From Welwitschia mirabilis (taxonomy: Eukaryota > Gnetophyta > Gnetopsida > Welwitschiales), in NCBI GenBank assembly GCA_051453625.1, contig JBOZIK010000001.1, positions 57,192,867 to 57,256,866 of the forward strand: 64,000 bases of DNA. The letters run 5' to 3'. The position numbers and the translations under genes are program-made. Below are positions 1-12,915 of the stretch, one piece after another. Numbering within the stretch: the stretch's first letter is position 1; every line of letters starts with the position of its first letter. A model generated the notes under the pieces. The model did not search any database. It was not told the DNA's origin and was given only the letters and a program-made list of their open reading frames with translations.

Positions 1-1470
1 TCGCAAACCTTGTGGACGCATTAAGAAGATCACAAGAAAAGATACATGCCACCTTAGAAAAGTAAAATGCCAACATTGAAAATTCAGTGAATGTTTTTTA
101 ATAAAATATATGGGCAAATCAAAGACCATAAGGGTATTTAGCTACACAACTTTTACCAACCCCCAATGAAATGAGACAAGACTGTAAGGTTGTGACATGT
201 AGTGGTTAAGAAATAGACCCTCCTCCATATNNNNNNNNNNNNNNNNNNNNNNNNNNNNNNNATTATGAAGAAGAAGAAAGACATTAAAATATTATAATAT
301 TATAACTTTTCTTCTCTTGATAAAAATAAAAAAAAAATTCTTCTTAAAAATAACCAACCACTCCTTGGCTTGATAAGCTTAATAACAATTCAACTTTCAA
401 TGAACATCTTAATGCTTTAATTAAAAATGTAAGCATAAACTTATTCTTTTGGAAATTATTGCAATAAAATCGAGGGTATTCAACACTATTAAAGGGCTTA
501 ATAAGAAGAAAACAAAAATGATTCATTCCTAGTAGAGTCTTTTTAGCACCATCCCTCTCAAATTTAGTGTTAAAAAAATCACCAAAATTTAAAGATCTAG
601 GAGCAATAACGGTAAATATCATATTAGATGGAAATAAAAAGATTAGAAGAGCTTTAATTAACATTGGATCGAGTGTTAACATAATGCCACTACACATTTG
701 TAAGAGTCTTGGTTTGGAGTGTAGAATAGAGCCTACTCAGATTGTCTTAGAATTAGCAGACACTTTCGTTAAGAAACCATTAAGAGTCATCAAAGATTTA
801 GTGATCTAAATTGAAGAGGCTTGCTACCCAATAGATTTAATTATCATAAAAGTTGAATATAATAGAGGATATTCACTACTTCTAAGACGAGCCTTTTGTA
901 CAATAGCCCATTGCATCATTAACATAAGAAGTGGAATAATGAAATGTCACTTTGAAAATAGAACATTCTCAATTAAAGTCTTTGATATAGCTTAAAAAGA
1001 CATAGGTAATAATAAAATAAACTTAGAATATAATATCAAACCAACTCTATTCCTTTAACATCATTCCCTTGAAGAAAGAAAGCTAACATTGCATGATTCT
1101 ATACTTTATGATGATCCACTTGAAATTAAAAATAAATAAGTTAATGATGTATTCAACTTTGAAAATGAAAAAGAAATAGCACCTTTAGAATGCAAGGAAG
1201 TTCAACTATTAGATGAAAACTTATATCTTGAGGGAGATTATCCATTACATGAGCTAAAAACTAAAAATCATAATTCGAATTTAAATCCTAAAAACCTTTT
1301 TAGTGGATTTGAATATAATTTTCTTTGTGAAAATAAAAATAGAACTTTTGCAATTAATGAAAATCTTCTACAAGAGTCACCATCACTCTTCCCTTTGACT
1401 TCCAAAATTTATTCTTCATGTGGTGTCATAAACTTTTATCCATTACCTCTTTCTTCATCTAATTGATTTT
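1..1470 (+). pseudogene. Broken gag C-terminus plus Ty3-type aspartic protease and tail extension
   Basis: The first 210 bases encode, in a broken frame, a gag C-terminal stretch (NQRP..G...LLP..NE.R.DCK.VT) that is also readable on the minus strand near 37080-37160. At 567-809 an open stretch encodes a retroviral-type protease: SPKFKDLGA at the front and LINIGSSVNIMPLHICKSLGL around the active site. In plant Ty3 gag-pol the active-site segment reads D-x-G-[AT]-S. Here the Asp is Asn, so the protease should be dead. An in-frame-like extension with one stop follows to about 1466 (ERKLTLHDSILYDDP at the start, VINFYPLPLSSSN at the end). A 31-base gap lies at 231-261. This is retroelement debris, not a host gene. 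Confidence 0.7.
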
Positions 1471-3495
1471 ATTTGAAAATAATTATACACCTTTTATGTT
1501 TTATTAATTGGTAAACTTCTAGTTTAGACCTTACTTCTCTAAAAACATGTAAAATCAGTATATTATTAAAACACATCCTTTTTCTTTTTCTTTTCTCTTC
1601 AATAAAAAGTATTAAATAGATGCTAGGATTTGAATAAAATTTGTTGGATTATGTATTTTCCTTCTAATTTATGACTTTGATTTTATATTTTAGTTTTCTA
1701 TTTCATTTTTTTATATGTGACGTTCCTTCTGTTATCATCATAATACCCAGGATGACAATCTTTGATTTTAGTTTCTATCTTCATTCTTCTATTAGATTTT
1801 TGTTGTTTATTTTTATTTTCTATCTCTTGCATTCTTTCTATCATCTGGACAACTAATAGGATGATAAGTATTCAATAATTGATTTATTTTTCTGTTATTT
1901 TAAGAGAATATATTTTCATGATTCTGTTGGGATTTTTGACTTTACTACTTAAGAATTTTAAGAAGTTAATGGGCATAGGTTAGAATTAATTGAGTAAACC
2001 ATTTAAACTTTCTCTTAGCCTTTTCCTTTAAAGGTGATTATTAAATTACTTGATCATATTTTAAAAATGACTTATGTATTTATTTCCATAACTACTCTTT
2101 TAACTTGGGCATGTTATAGCGGTAAGATTGGATTCACATAATGTTAAGACATTCACACATCTGTGAACTTCAATTTGAAGAAAGATGCTTTATCTTTTAT
2201 GTTTTTCTCAATGGTGAAAAGGTCTTAAATTGTTTAAAGGTGTTCTTTTCTATTTTTATCTTCTGACTTCACCTTTGTCTTTTGGAATGTTTGGTCATGT
2301 GAAATGTTTTTACGCATTTAAAAGAAAAGAAGTGATAGTTAAATAAGACCATGATGTTTTATTTGAGATATTTCTAAAACCATGGCCATCATGATGTCCT
2401 ACCGCAAGTACATTAAGGCAAATATTTCCGAGAGGAACCTTTACTAGTGTAATATGGTAGCTATGGAAACTCCATTAGGAGATTAGTTGACCATGATTCA
2501 TAGGTCCTAACTTTTTTGATCATGGCTGCACTTCCTTCATCATACAAGATTAGTGGTATCCCTGGTATTATTAAGGGTATTACTTATTTTCTAAACTATT
2601 AGTCCTTCTATATGATCATTTTAATTCTTGAGATTCTGGTGTTTATTTTGAGATGTTGGAAAATGAGTTTATTTTTAAGTAATTCATTGGTCTAATTATT
2701 TATTGTTTAAAGAATTTTATTTTAGCATCGTCATAACCTCTACCTTATCGAATGGATTTTTTAATACATTATAACATGTGTTTTAAAATCAAGTTATATT
2801 ATGATTTCTTTCATGAAAGTCTACTAGATTAAAATGTCGGATAGCTAATCTATCTTTTGTTTATGTTATCTTATGTTCATTCTTTTTATTTTCTTTTGTG
2901 GTTTGATTAGTTATTTCAAAGTCATTACCATATTTTCTTATCTTTTTAGAACCTTAATATTTCTTTATTCAGTTTTCAATAAATGGAGTTGATTTCTTGC
3001 TTGAATAAATATTTTTATAATGTTCATTTTTAGTCTTTTGGAGTTGTAAACACTGCTCTTAATCATTTTTTGTGATGAAAAATTTTCTTTGTCCACATTC
3101 TCTTTTACTTATTAGAATATTTAAGCTATTTATATTTTTTACATCTAACATTTTACTCAGCTTTGCACTTCATTTCGAGAGATGTCCAATTTTAATTACC
3201 CATCATCTGCCTTCTCACTCTCATCTACTTTCTTTTCTTTATTATCCAATATGGGATGTATTACTTTTTTCGAGGGGACAAGACCCATTTATATGGCTTA
3301 TTTTCATAAATTATTAAGTTATTCATGAGACACAATTTTAAAATTTTTTATACACATTATGCATTACATGTTATTTTGTTATGATATGTGTTTTATGAGC
3401 CTATTTTGAAAAAAAAATTTAGATTGATGTTTTTGTAAGATAAACTAGCTCAATATTGTGGTTTTTGGCCTTATTTTTATCAAGGATTGATAAAG
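1471..3495 (+). other. Conserved non-coding tail of GP copy 1
   Basis: About 2 kb without a supportable reading frame. Segments such as 2340-2520 match, in reverse complement, the tails at 34760-35000 and 57230-57390 of the other copies, so the tail is a shared part of the family. It occupies the place where RT and integrase would be in an autonomous Ty3 element. Confidence 0.6.
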
Positions 3496-3510
3496 GCTAA
3501 GTGGGGGATA
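3496..3510 (+). promoter_or_regulatory. Polypurine tract before 3' LTR (GP copy 1)
   Basis: Purine-rich AAGTGGGGGATA directly precedes the LTR start. The minus-strand copies have the equivalent tract at 33855-33870 and 56399-56412. In LTR elements this tract primes plus-strand DNA synthesis. Confidence 0.6.
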
Positions 3511-4945
3511 TTTTGCATTGCTAATTTATGGTTATTTGATGGGGTTTGATGAGCTATTTTATAGGACATTTGCACAGGTTTAAGTGCAATTCTAAGGATT
3601 TTAGAGAATTGATAAAAGATCTCAGAAATGTGCAATTATCACCTAGATTTGATGTATTTAAGGAATGTTCTAATACTTATATGGAGGATGATTACTGATA
3701 GAACAAGAAAAGCTTCTCCTTTAATTTTTACTAAAGAAGACCATCGTCCCCTTATTGTCCTCATAACAGGCAGGATGATGACATCACTAACTACTGATGT
3801 AGACTGACATGAACTTCTAAATCATTTGCTAAGTTATCTATTGTAATCAGTTATTGTCTTCCATATTGTTTAGATTATAGTCATGATGACACTAACATGT
3901 AAATGACTTTGACAGCTGACCCTTGACTATTTCATTCATTTTTTTTCCATGTAAAAGAGCATATTTTTGGAGTGCCTTTTATTTTTACTTTTTTTTTAAT
4001 GTTTTTCTATAAATAAGTTCCCCTTCAACTCTCCTCTCTATCTTCATTGTAATGAAAATTCTCATGAAAGGAGATCGAATGGCAAAATATCCATCTCGAG
4101 AGTTGCAAAAAGACATTCCCTTGGTAAAGGGATATGCATCCTCCATTGAGGCCCAGCTGTTTTGTAACCTAGATGTTATCACCTTTTCTTAATATAAACT
4201 CTATTTTATTTATTGCATGTTAGATTNNNNNNNNNNNNNNNNNNNNNNNNNNNNNNNNNNNNNNNNNNNNNNNNNNNNNNNNNNNNNNNNNNNNNNNNNN
4301 NNNNNNNNNNNNNNNNNNNNNNNNNNTTATTTTTACTTTTTTTTCTTAATGTTTTTCTATAAATAAGTCCCCCTTCAACTCTCCTCTCTATCTTCATTGA
4401 AATGAAAATTCTCATGAAAGGAGATCGAATGGCAAAAGATCCATCTCGAGAGTTGCAAAAAGACATTTCCTTGGTAAAGGGATATGCATCCTCCATTGAG
4501 GCCCAGCTATTTTGTAACCTAGATGTTACACCTTTTCTTAATATAAACTCTATTTTCTTTATTGCATGTTAGATTGTTTAATGTCCCTTATGGTTTATGT
4601 TGCCCTTAATTTGATGACGATTTCTTGAATGATATAGATCATCAAGGGTAGCCTTTGTCAAAGTTGAAGAAAAGTAGTTTAGTTTCACTTTGCATTTCAT
4701 ATAGATTAGTTTCATTTTATGTTTGCATTGCATCTTTTATTTTCTACATTATTATTTAATTCTAGTTACCTTTTTTTTTGTGTGTAAAAAGCAATTCAAG
4801 TCTCATCTCATAGTCTTCACTAAAAATATGACATTTGGGTTCACTCCTAGTCATATTAGTTTGTTGTATTATGTAAGAAATCTATTTTATTTTATGAATG
4901 ATAAAATTATTTTGAATATAAACACTTTCATAAATGCATACCACA
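3511..4945 (+). repeat. 3' LTR of GP copy 1
   Basis: The start (TTTTGCATTG, expected TGTTGCAYTG) aligns with the reverse complement of LTR ends at 33854, 41346, 45558, 56398 and 61876. The end is GCATACCACA. The apparent length is inflated by a 100-N gap (4227-4326) whose flanks, 3980-4226 and 4327-4575, are nearly identical. This is probably a contig overlap that was not merged. A GTCATCC...GGATGATGAC inverted motif lies at 3741-3784. Confidence 0.7.
4008..4015 (+). promoter_or_regulatory. TATA box in GP LTR
   Basis: TATAAATA followed by a C/T-rich stretch. The same box occurs in the 5' LTR of the complete copy (minus strand, 61239-61246), which fits an LTR promoter. It is repeated after the 100-N gap because the flank is duplicated. 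Confidence 0.5.
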
Positions 4946-5684
4946 ATAAGGCCTTAGCCCCCACCATAGTTATCAAGCCTGTGGATGATCTCATCATGCT
5001 ACTTATAGCCTTTCTCCATATATTAACTATAAAAAATATTATCTTTAGGCGGATAAAATAAGGTGTAATAACCTTAGACTAACTGGTATATAATGGTTTC
5101 CCTTGCCTTTCCTTTTAACTCATGGAACACATCCTTTATCATATCATAAAACCTAAAAATTCTATAGTTAAACACACCTAGCATGGAGCACAACTGGGAT
5201 GAGTGACCTCCTAAGAAGTATCACCTATAAATATAGGCTTAGGCTCCCCCCATAATGATCAAGCCTATGGGTAATTTCATCATGCTAATTATAGCTCCTC
5301 TCCATATATTAACTATAACAAATATTATCTTTGGATGGAAAAAATGAGGTGTAATAATCTTAGACTAAGTGGTATATTATGGTTTCCCTTGCCTTACCTC
5401 TTAACTCAAGGGACATGTAATTTGTGATATTATGGAATCCAAAATATCCATGATTAAGCACGCTTATCATGAAGCATAATTGGGATGGATGACCTCTTGA
5501 GAAGTATCATTTTCAAATATAGTCTTGGGCCTTCACCATAATTATCACACCCACAAGTGATCTCATCATGCTAGTTACATCCCCTCCTCCATATATTAAC
5601 TATAAAAAATATTATCTTTGGATGAAAAAAAAAGAGGTGTAATAACCTTAGGCTAAGTGGTAGTTGATGGTTTCCCTTGTCTTA
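4946..5684 (+). repeat. 5S rRNA-like tandem array, first block
   Basis: Two and a half units of ~286 bp. Each unit has a core starting GTTAAGC-like (5166, 5452) and running through GGGATGRGTGACCTC to GAAGT. This aligns without gaps to the internal promoter half of plant 5S rRNA. Units restart with GTGTAATAACCTTAG at about 5052, 5348 and 5637. The third unit is cut at the gap 5685-5881, where the Copia LTR begins, and continues at 14888. Confidence 0.8.
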
Positions 5685-5881
5685 NNNNNNNNNNNNNNNN
5701 NNNNNNNNNNNNNNNNNNNNNNNNNNNNNNNNNNNNNNNNNNNNNNNNNNNNNNNNNNNNNNNNNNNNNNNNNNNNNNNNNNNNNNNNNNNNNNNNNNNN
5801 NNNNNNNNNNNNNNNNNNNNNNNNNNNNNNNNNNNNNNNNNNNNNNNNNNNNNNNNNNNNNNNNNNNNNNNNNNNNNNNNN

Positions 5882-7723
5882 AGTAAAGAAATAATAACTA
5901 AAATCATAAAAATACCAAATGAATGTATGCTAGATTTATAGTGGTTCGGGAAACCCCCTACTCCACTTTTGATAATCATCTTATTTCCAAGCTAGATCTT
6001 AGATCTTTGTTACTTCACTAGGTATTCCAGGTTCACCTATAACCTTTATAAATAGACTTTTAGTCTCAACCTTTGAACATACTTTTCAAGGCTTAGTCTT
6101 AATCTTTGAACAGACTTTTTAAGGCTTAATCTTAACCTTCCATAAAGTAATGTACTAGTGTAATGATGCCAAGTGTGCATGGACATCACTTGTTCTTGAT
6201 GCAATAGATTTGATGGAGCTCTTCTTCTATAGATGTAAAACCAGATGAAGCATAAGATCTAAACTTAAATGTAGAGATGATACAGATGATAGATCTTCTT
6301 TAATCAAAAGTACAGATGCCAAGATATATTATTGAATATCATAATATTACAGTGCTTGACCCTTTAGATCTAATAAATTGACACAATTGAAAATGATTCC
6401 AAAAAGGATTTTAAAGTCATCTATCTCTTGGCTATTTATATTGGAAGACTTTTAGGGTTTATTGCATCTAAAATGTGCTTCCAATAGCTATAAACAACTA
6501 GAAAATAGCTACCCAATGGCTACATAATAAATACATAACAACTAGAAAATTTACCTTCTGTTCTATCTGGTTGACTCCTTAAAAGTCTGGTCAACTCCAT
6601 CTGGTGCCATGACTTACATAAGTTACCTGAATAAGAATTTCAATTACCCTAATTTCTTATGGCTCCATATCCAGTCGACCCATTTGGGTTTAGTTGATCC
6701 CAGTCTGGTCACCCACTATATAATCTGGTTATCTGCTCATCCTGATAAAATTCTTTCAAGTTTCTAGCATTAAGTCCAGTTGACCCCTTAGGGTGTCTGG
6801 TCAACCTCATAACGATTGTCTTAGAAGTATCAGCTAGATAGTGCTTAGATCTAGTTGACCCCATCNNNNNNNNNNNNNNNNNNNNNNNNNNNNNNNNNNN
6901 NNNNNNNNNNNNNNNNNNNNNNNNNNNNNNNNNNNNNNNNNNNNNNNNNNNNNNNNNNNNNNNNNTTCAATTTTCTAGCATTAAGTCCAGTTGACCCCTT
7001 AGGGTGTCTGGTCAACCTCATGACGATTGTCTTAGAAGTATCAGCTAGATAGTGCTTAGATCTAGTTGACCCCATCATAGGTATGATTGACCCCTTGATA
7101 ATCAATTCAAGAGTACTATTAATTAGGTCTCAAATCCAATTGACCTCATAACGGCCTAGTTGATCCCTTTCCATTCAGTTTAGGAACTCAAGTTCTTAGG
7201 GTTACAGGNNNNNNNNNNNNNNNNNNNNNNNNNNNNNNNNNNNNNNNNNNNNNNNNNNNNNNNNNNNNNNNNNNNNNNNNNNNNNNNNNNNNNNNNNNNN
7301 NNNNNNNNGATAGTGCTTAGATCTAGTTGACCCCATCATAGGTACGATTGACCCCTTGATAATCAATTCAAGAGTACTATTAATTAGGTCTCAAATCCAG
7401 TTGACCTCATAACGGCCTAGTTGATCCCTTTCCATTCAGTTTAGGAACTCAAGTTCTTAGGGTTACAGGTTTGGTCGACCTCATCAGAAATCCAATCGGC
7501 CCCTCTAGATGTAGTTCATTTTATCTATCTATTTTAGGTCCAGTCGACTCCTTGGAAGTCTAGTTAATCCCTTAAGAGGGTAAAAGAACTAACAAATTTT
7601 TAGTGGTCAAAATTTAATGGTTTTGGTTTGATCTTTTAACCTACAAGTAATTAATATCTTCTGTACAAGATACATAAAATTTTCTATATAGAAAACATTA
7701 GTTTAACATCAATTGGCAAAACA
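5882..7723 (-). repeat. Copia 3' LTR (left copy)
   Basis: Matches 13060-14887 over its length, ending in CAATTGGCAAAACA in both copies. Beyond it lies a purine tract on the minus strand (CAAAGGGGAAT), as expected for a PPT. The body holds many degenerate copies of a GGTCGACC/AGTTGACC-type motif. Two 100-N gaps (6866-6965, 7209-7308) have duplicated flanks and inflate the length. Confidence 0.7.
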
Positions 7724-10379
7724 TAATATAATAATATTCCCCTTTGACATTGATGGAAAATAATACTTAGTTGTGAAAAATTAAAGCCTAGAAAAACTCC
7801 TCCTTACAACATGCCTATTACAAAATAATACTCCTTTTGAAACAAGTTAAGATGTTTAGAACAATTAAATTTTGTGCTTGAAATAGAACAAATTTTAATA
7901 TGCACATTTAAAAGGTTAAGGGCATAACTTTATAAAAAATATAAAGTGATCATATAGATCATTTAACATTTTAATTAGATGTCACATATTAGAATTTATT
8001 TCCAACATTAGAAGACTTTAAACTTGTCAAGTTAAGTACATTTGATACTTATAGAGAAACATGTTAAGCATATATAATTTGTAAAAGAACAAAAAGATTT
8101 GAAATAACAATTAAAAAACAATTTAGAGCATCATANNNNNNNNNNNNNNNNNNNNNNNNNNNNNNNNNNNNNNNNNNNNNNNNNNNNNNNNNNNNNNNNN
8201 NNNNNNNNNNNNNNNNNNNNNNNNNNNNNNNNNNNNNNNNNNNNNNNNNNNNNNNNNNNNNNNNNNNNNNNNNNNNNNNNNNNNNNNNNNNNNNNNNNNN
8301 NNNNNNNNNNNNNNNNNNNNNNNNNNNNNNNNNNNNNNNNNNNNNNNNNNNNNNNNNNNNNNNNNNNNNNNNNNNNNNNNNNNNNNNNNNNNNNNNNNNN
8401 NNNNNNNNNNNNNNNNNNNNNNNNNNNNNNNNNNNNNNNNNNNNNNNNNNNNNNNNNNNNNNNNNNNNNNNNNNNNNNNNNNNNNNNNNNNNNNNNNNNN
8501 NNNNNNNNNNNNNNNNNNNNNNNNNNNNNNNNNNNNNNNNNNNNNNNNNNNNNNNNNNNNNNNNNNNNNNNNNNNNNNNNNNNNNNNNNNNNNNNNNNNN
8601 NNNNNNNNNNNNNNNNNNNNNNNNNNNNNNNNNNNNNNNNNNNNNNNNNNNNNNNNNNNNNNNNNNNNNNNNNNNNNNNNNNNNNNNNNNNNNNNNNNNN
8701 NNNNNNNNNNNNNNNNNNNNNNNNNNNNNNNNNNNNNNNNNNNNNNNNNNNNNNNNNNNNNNNNNNNNNNNNNNNNNNNNNNNNNNNNNNNNNNNNNNNN
8801 NNNNNNNNNNNNNNNNNNNNNNNNNNNNNNNNNNNNNNNNNNNNNNNNNNNNNNNNNNNNNNNNNNNNNNNNNNNNNNNNNNNNNNNNNNNNNNNNNNNN
8901 NNNNNNNNNNNNNNNNNNNNNNNNNNNNNNNNNNNNNNNNNNNNNNNNNNNNNNNNNNNNNNNNNNNNNNNNNNNNNNNNNNNNNNNNNNNNNNNNNNNN
9001 NNNNNNNNNNNNNNNNNNNNNNNNNNNNNNNNNNNNNNNNNNNNNNNNNNNNNNNNNNNNNNNNNNNNNNNNNNNNNNNNNNNNNNNNNNNNNNNNNNNN
9101 NNNNNNNNNNTGCATAAGGGATAATGTTGCATGTCCAATAAGTATTATAGGCTAGAGGGTTTCCAGTTTTAAATAAAAGATAATATGAAAATTATGGCAT
9201 AAACTTGTGATAAGCATAGAGTAGGGTAATACCCTAGTCTTGTGGTACTCCAACTATGAGACCATATTCTTTAGTATAATGGAAGGAGCATTAATAGAAT
9301 GCTTAGTCCATATCAAATGCATCAAATAGGTTCTATAGCAGGAGGCCTCATAATGATGTCTAGCTAAAGGTATGAAGTTATAAGTGAAAATCAAGTGAAG
9401 AAAATGATATTTTGGTGTCGACAATGAAGTAAGAAGGGTGTGCTTCCAAGAGTATACCTTACCATAGATCTCCCTAATAATAATAGGCTTCTCTTCGATG
9501 GTACCTAGAAGTGGTTAAAACTCTTCATAGTCACTCCTAAGAAGATTAGTCAGCTCAGAAATGAGATTGGCTGATACTCTCAGTCACTTTCCCAAAATGA
9601 GGGTGTCGAGTATTTTGGAGTCATAATCATAAGAAGCATTACAATAAAACATTTGAGTGAGAAATGGATAAGAAGAGTTAGAAACATTTAAAAGTAATCA
9701 AGATCCTGATTTCTCAGAAGTTGAATAACTTCTATGAGCTCTTTAAACTGTGATATTACTACAGACTGCTCTTGATACACTGGTTTCTTATCAAACTTTT
9801 TTAAGAACTTCTCTATAACTCCCTCAGACATCCCTTGGTAGAAAATAGCAAGATCCCTTGAAGGAGATTCCTTTATTCTCCTTCTAGATGAGCTTTCAGC
9901 CCTTTCAAAGACTTTGGAAGCAAAAAATCAAAGAGAGAAGCACTAGATCTAAGAGCAAAGCTCTAGATCTGGAAGAAAGAGCTCTAGATCTAAAAGTTGG
10001 AGAAAACTAGAACACAAGAAAATTGACTTAGGGTCCTCTTTTATTTTATAGACTATGTGAATAAAGAGAAATGAAAAAAGATATTGGATCTACTGATGGT
10101 ACTTTTACATTGTAATCCATCAGGTTTAGTCAACTGCTAAAAATTTCGATCAACCTGTTGAGACCAAGGTCTATGGTATTGGAAGGAGTCTACGCGACCG
10201 TGCTTTCAAGTTAGTAGATCGACTACATCAAGTCAACCAAATCATAGAGCCACTCAATTACCCTGTAATTAGCTAAAGGACAAGAAGTGAACCTCCAATT
10301 CACTTTTATGATTGATAAGTAAATTATAGAAATGGGGTGTTACATTAGAGTTTTTCAAAAAAACATTTAGATTTATCAA
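7724..10379 (-). other. Copia internal region without readable pol
   Basis: Holds a 975-base gap (8136-9110) and AT-rich sequence. Near 9935-10000 there are three or four closely spaced CTAGATCT repeats. Reading the minus strand from about 9900 to 9690 gives a short coding-like stretch (ending ..FKELIEVIQLLRNQDLDYF) that I do not recognise. It could be part of an extra 3' ORF of the element or a separate insertion. Confidence 0.35.
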
Positions 10380-10930
10380 AATTTAGACTAATATTTCTTT
10401 TTTACATATTGTAGTTTGTATGATTTAACTGATTGATCAAATAAGTATCTATTCTATAAATATTATTTACTTGTTTTGTATTAAAGATAGTAATATTTAT
10501 CTTCTCATCTAAAACTTTACATTTTGATTTTCAAAAAAATTACTTTATGACCTTTGTCATATCATTGACTAATGCTCAATAAATTATGTTTTAAACCATT
10601 TACAAAAAGCACATCATCATGTTTAGATGACTTACCTTCCTTGATACATTCTATATCTTCTATCTTTGCCTTCTCATTATTTTTAAACATGACTTCTCCT
10701 CCATTAATACTTCTTAGGTACTAAAAGTTTGATCTTTCTCCATATATATGCCTTGAGCATTCACTGTCTAGATACCAACTATTTATACTTGATCCTCTGA
10801 GAGCTATCTGTGTTAGAAAACTTTTGAGATTATTAACTCTAACCCACTTAGTCTTATTAGACTTAGGTGATATACTTTTCTTAGGAATAAATTCAAATGG
10901 TAAAGTATTTGCATAATCTAAGAAAAGCAT
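10380..10930 (-). pseudogene. Copia protease and pre-integrase fragment
   Basis: At 10721-10930 the minus strand encodes SWYLDSECSRHIYGERSNF, the Copia protease active-site region (usual form WYLDSGCSRHMTG). The catalytic Asp is kept, but the Gly after Ser has become Glu, a G-to-A change. Downstream, interrupted by frame breaks, are INGGEVMFKNNEKAKIEDI and DVLFVNGLKHNLLSISQ. The latter is the hallmark of the GAG-pre-integrase region. No integrase core follows. Confidence 0.75.
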
Positions 10931-11154
10931 TAATTATTTAATTTGGTAAAAAATCTTTGAATAACCAAATTTACCATAAAAGTTACATAAAAGTTTAAAA
11001 GCATACTTACTCTTCTAGTTTAACTATTCTTTTTATTTTTGTGAACTGAAGCCAATACCTGATCTATCTCTAGTAGGTTTCCACACTCCAAGCATTTGTT
11101 CTAATTTAGAAGAACTACTAGAAAATTTATCTATATAAAAATAAAGATATTTAC

Positions 11155-12332
11155 TTAAGACATAAGAGTGGTACTATTGGATTTTATCATATTATATTTC
11201 ATTTTCAATTCTTCCTTTTTTTTGGTAAGAGTCTTCACTACTCTATTCAGATCATTTATGCTCTTAGATAACTTTTCACATTCATTATATAACTCCTGAT
11301 ATATATCTTCTAACTTATCTTCTTCTTTATTGGTCATGTCTAAATCATCAGGCTCTGACATGCTAAGAACATTTTTGAGGAATAATACAATATCCATAAA
11401 AGATAACCTTTTATCTCTATCTGATTTTTTACCTAAATAGCTTTCATCATCATCATCATTATCCCATGTGGTAATAAAAAAGGGATTCTTTGATTTCCTG
11501 TTATCTCTTCGTGTGTTGGAGCACTCATTTGTCATATGATCAAATCTTTTGTATGAGTAGCATTGGATATCTTTACCTTTTTCTTGTTCTTTTCTATGTT
11601 TTAGATGACTCCTTTTTAAATTTCTACATGATTCTCCTTCTTTTTTCTTCCTATGAAGAAACTTTCTAAACTGTCTGGCTAGAAAAGACACTTCATCCTC
11701 TTCTAAGTCCTCATCTGATCTGTCAAATCTATATTTTTCCTATACATATTTTAAAGTAATACCTTTTTTTAATCTCTAATAAATTTAAGCTCATAGGTTT
11801 GCAAATTACCTTGTAGTTCCTCTAGTGCCATTGCATTTTTGTTTTTTCTCTCCTTCATGGCTATGATCTTTGGTTCGAATCTCTTAGGTAGGGATCTAAA
11901 GACTTTCCTTACCAACTTTCCTTCATATAAGCATTCTCCAAGGCTTGCCATAGAGTTTACAACATCAGTGAGTCTAGCAAANNNNNNNNNNNNNNNNNNN
12001 NNNNNNNNNNNNNNNNNNNNNNNNNNNNNNNNNNNNNNNNNNNNNNNNNNNNNNNNNNNNNNNNNNNNNNNNNNNNNNNNNNNNNNNNNNNNNNNNNNNN
12101 NNNNNNNNNNNNNNNNNNNNNNNNNNNNNNNNNNNNNNNNNNNNNNNNNNNNNNNNNNNNNNNNNNNNNNNNNNNNNNNNNNNNNNNNNNNNNNNNNNNN
12201 NNNNNNNNNNNNNNNNNNNNNNNNNNNNNNNNNNNNNNNNNNNNNNNNNNNNNNNNNNNNNNNNNNNNNNNNNNNNNNNNNNNNNNNNNNNNNNNNNNNN
12301 NNNNCATAGGATAAAGGATGTAGATTCATCAA
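11155..12332 (-). pseudogene. Copia gag polyprotein (UBN2 type), broken
   Basis: The part just left of the gap reads VRKVFRSLPKRFEPKIIAM and ALEELQGNLQTYE, typical of the UBN2/retrotran_gag domain of Copia elements. The second part (11155-11691) carries the zinc knuckle region: CYSYKRFDHMTNEC has the CX2CX4HX4C spacing but the second Cys is Tyr, so zinc binding should be lost. A Lys/Glu-rich coiled-coil-like tail follows (SINDLNRVVKTLTKKKEEL). A 323-base gap (11982-12304) hides the N-terminal half, and frames differ between parts. Confidence 0.75.
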
Positions 12333-12915
12333 GGAATATCACTCAAAGGTAATCTTCCTTGAAGTTGCACATTTCAAGAGCTTGGTGTCTCCATTGTTTA
12401 TTTAAATATTGGTTCTTTTTCAGCTTAGTGCTTCAGTTGTATGCTCTAATGCTATGCTAGAGGCATGTTCTAGTAATTGTATAATGTTAAAGTCCTTCAT
12501 GTCTTATGAACTTGACATTAATGGGGGGTTTGTTGGTTTTAGTTTGTTAATTTCTCTTTTATGTCTAAATAATGACATAATGGGAATGCCCATGTGTTCT
12601 TTTATTTTGGTTATTTGTTTTATTTTAAAATTAAGTTAGGTTAGATCCACATCTTTGAGTATGTAGATCCACAATATAAGAGTTAGTTAATATCAGATAT
12701 GACAAGTTTGTTAGTATAAATTAATTCAACTTTAATAAAATAGTGAGCTATTTTAGTTGAATATATTGTATACTTGCTGAATAATGGTTATGACTGTTAG
12801 TTTTTATTGGGCTTATTGTTCTTAATGGATCTCACAGATCTAATACATTTTAATATCTTAGCATAGATATTGCTATTTTTCATAGTAACAGAAAATTTTT
12901 ATTAATGGTAATTTC

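Larger units (their letters stand above)
1..4945 (+). mobile_element. 3' part of a gag-protease LTR retrotransposon (GP family, copy 1)
   Basis: The element enters the window inside gag and runs through protease, a ~2 kb non-coding tail, a polypurine tract and a 3' LTR. The same order, in reverse, is seen at 33855-39010 and 56399-60668, with recognisable sequence similarity in each part, including the non-coding tail. No reverse transcriptase, RNase H or integrase motif is visible between protease and LTR in any copy. The 5' LTR and most of gag lie outside the window. The LTR end directly abuts the 5S-like array at 4946. Confidence 0.75.

Noticed and set aside
8123-9138. Long open frames of 330-335 codons on the minus strand
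   Set aside because: They consist almost entirely of the 975-base N gap. The same applies to the frames over 5653-5979, 11839-12342 and 36118-36363.
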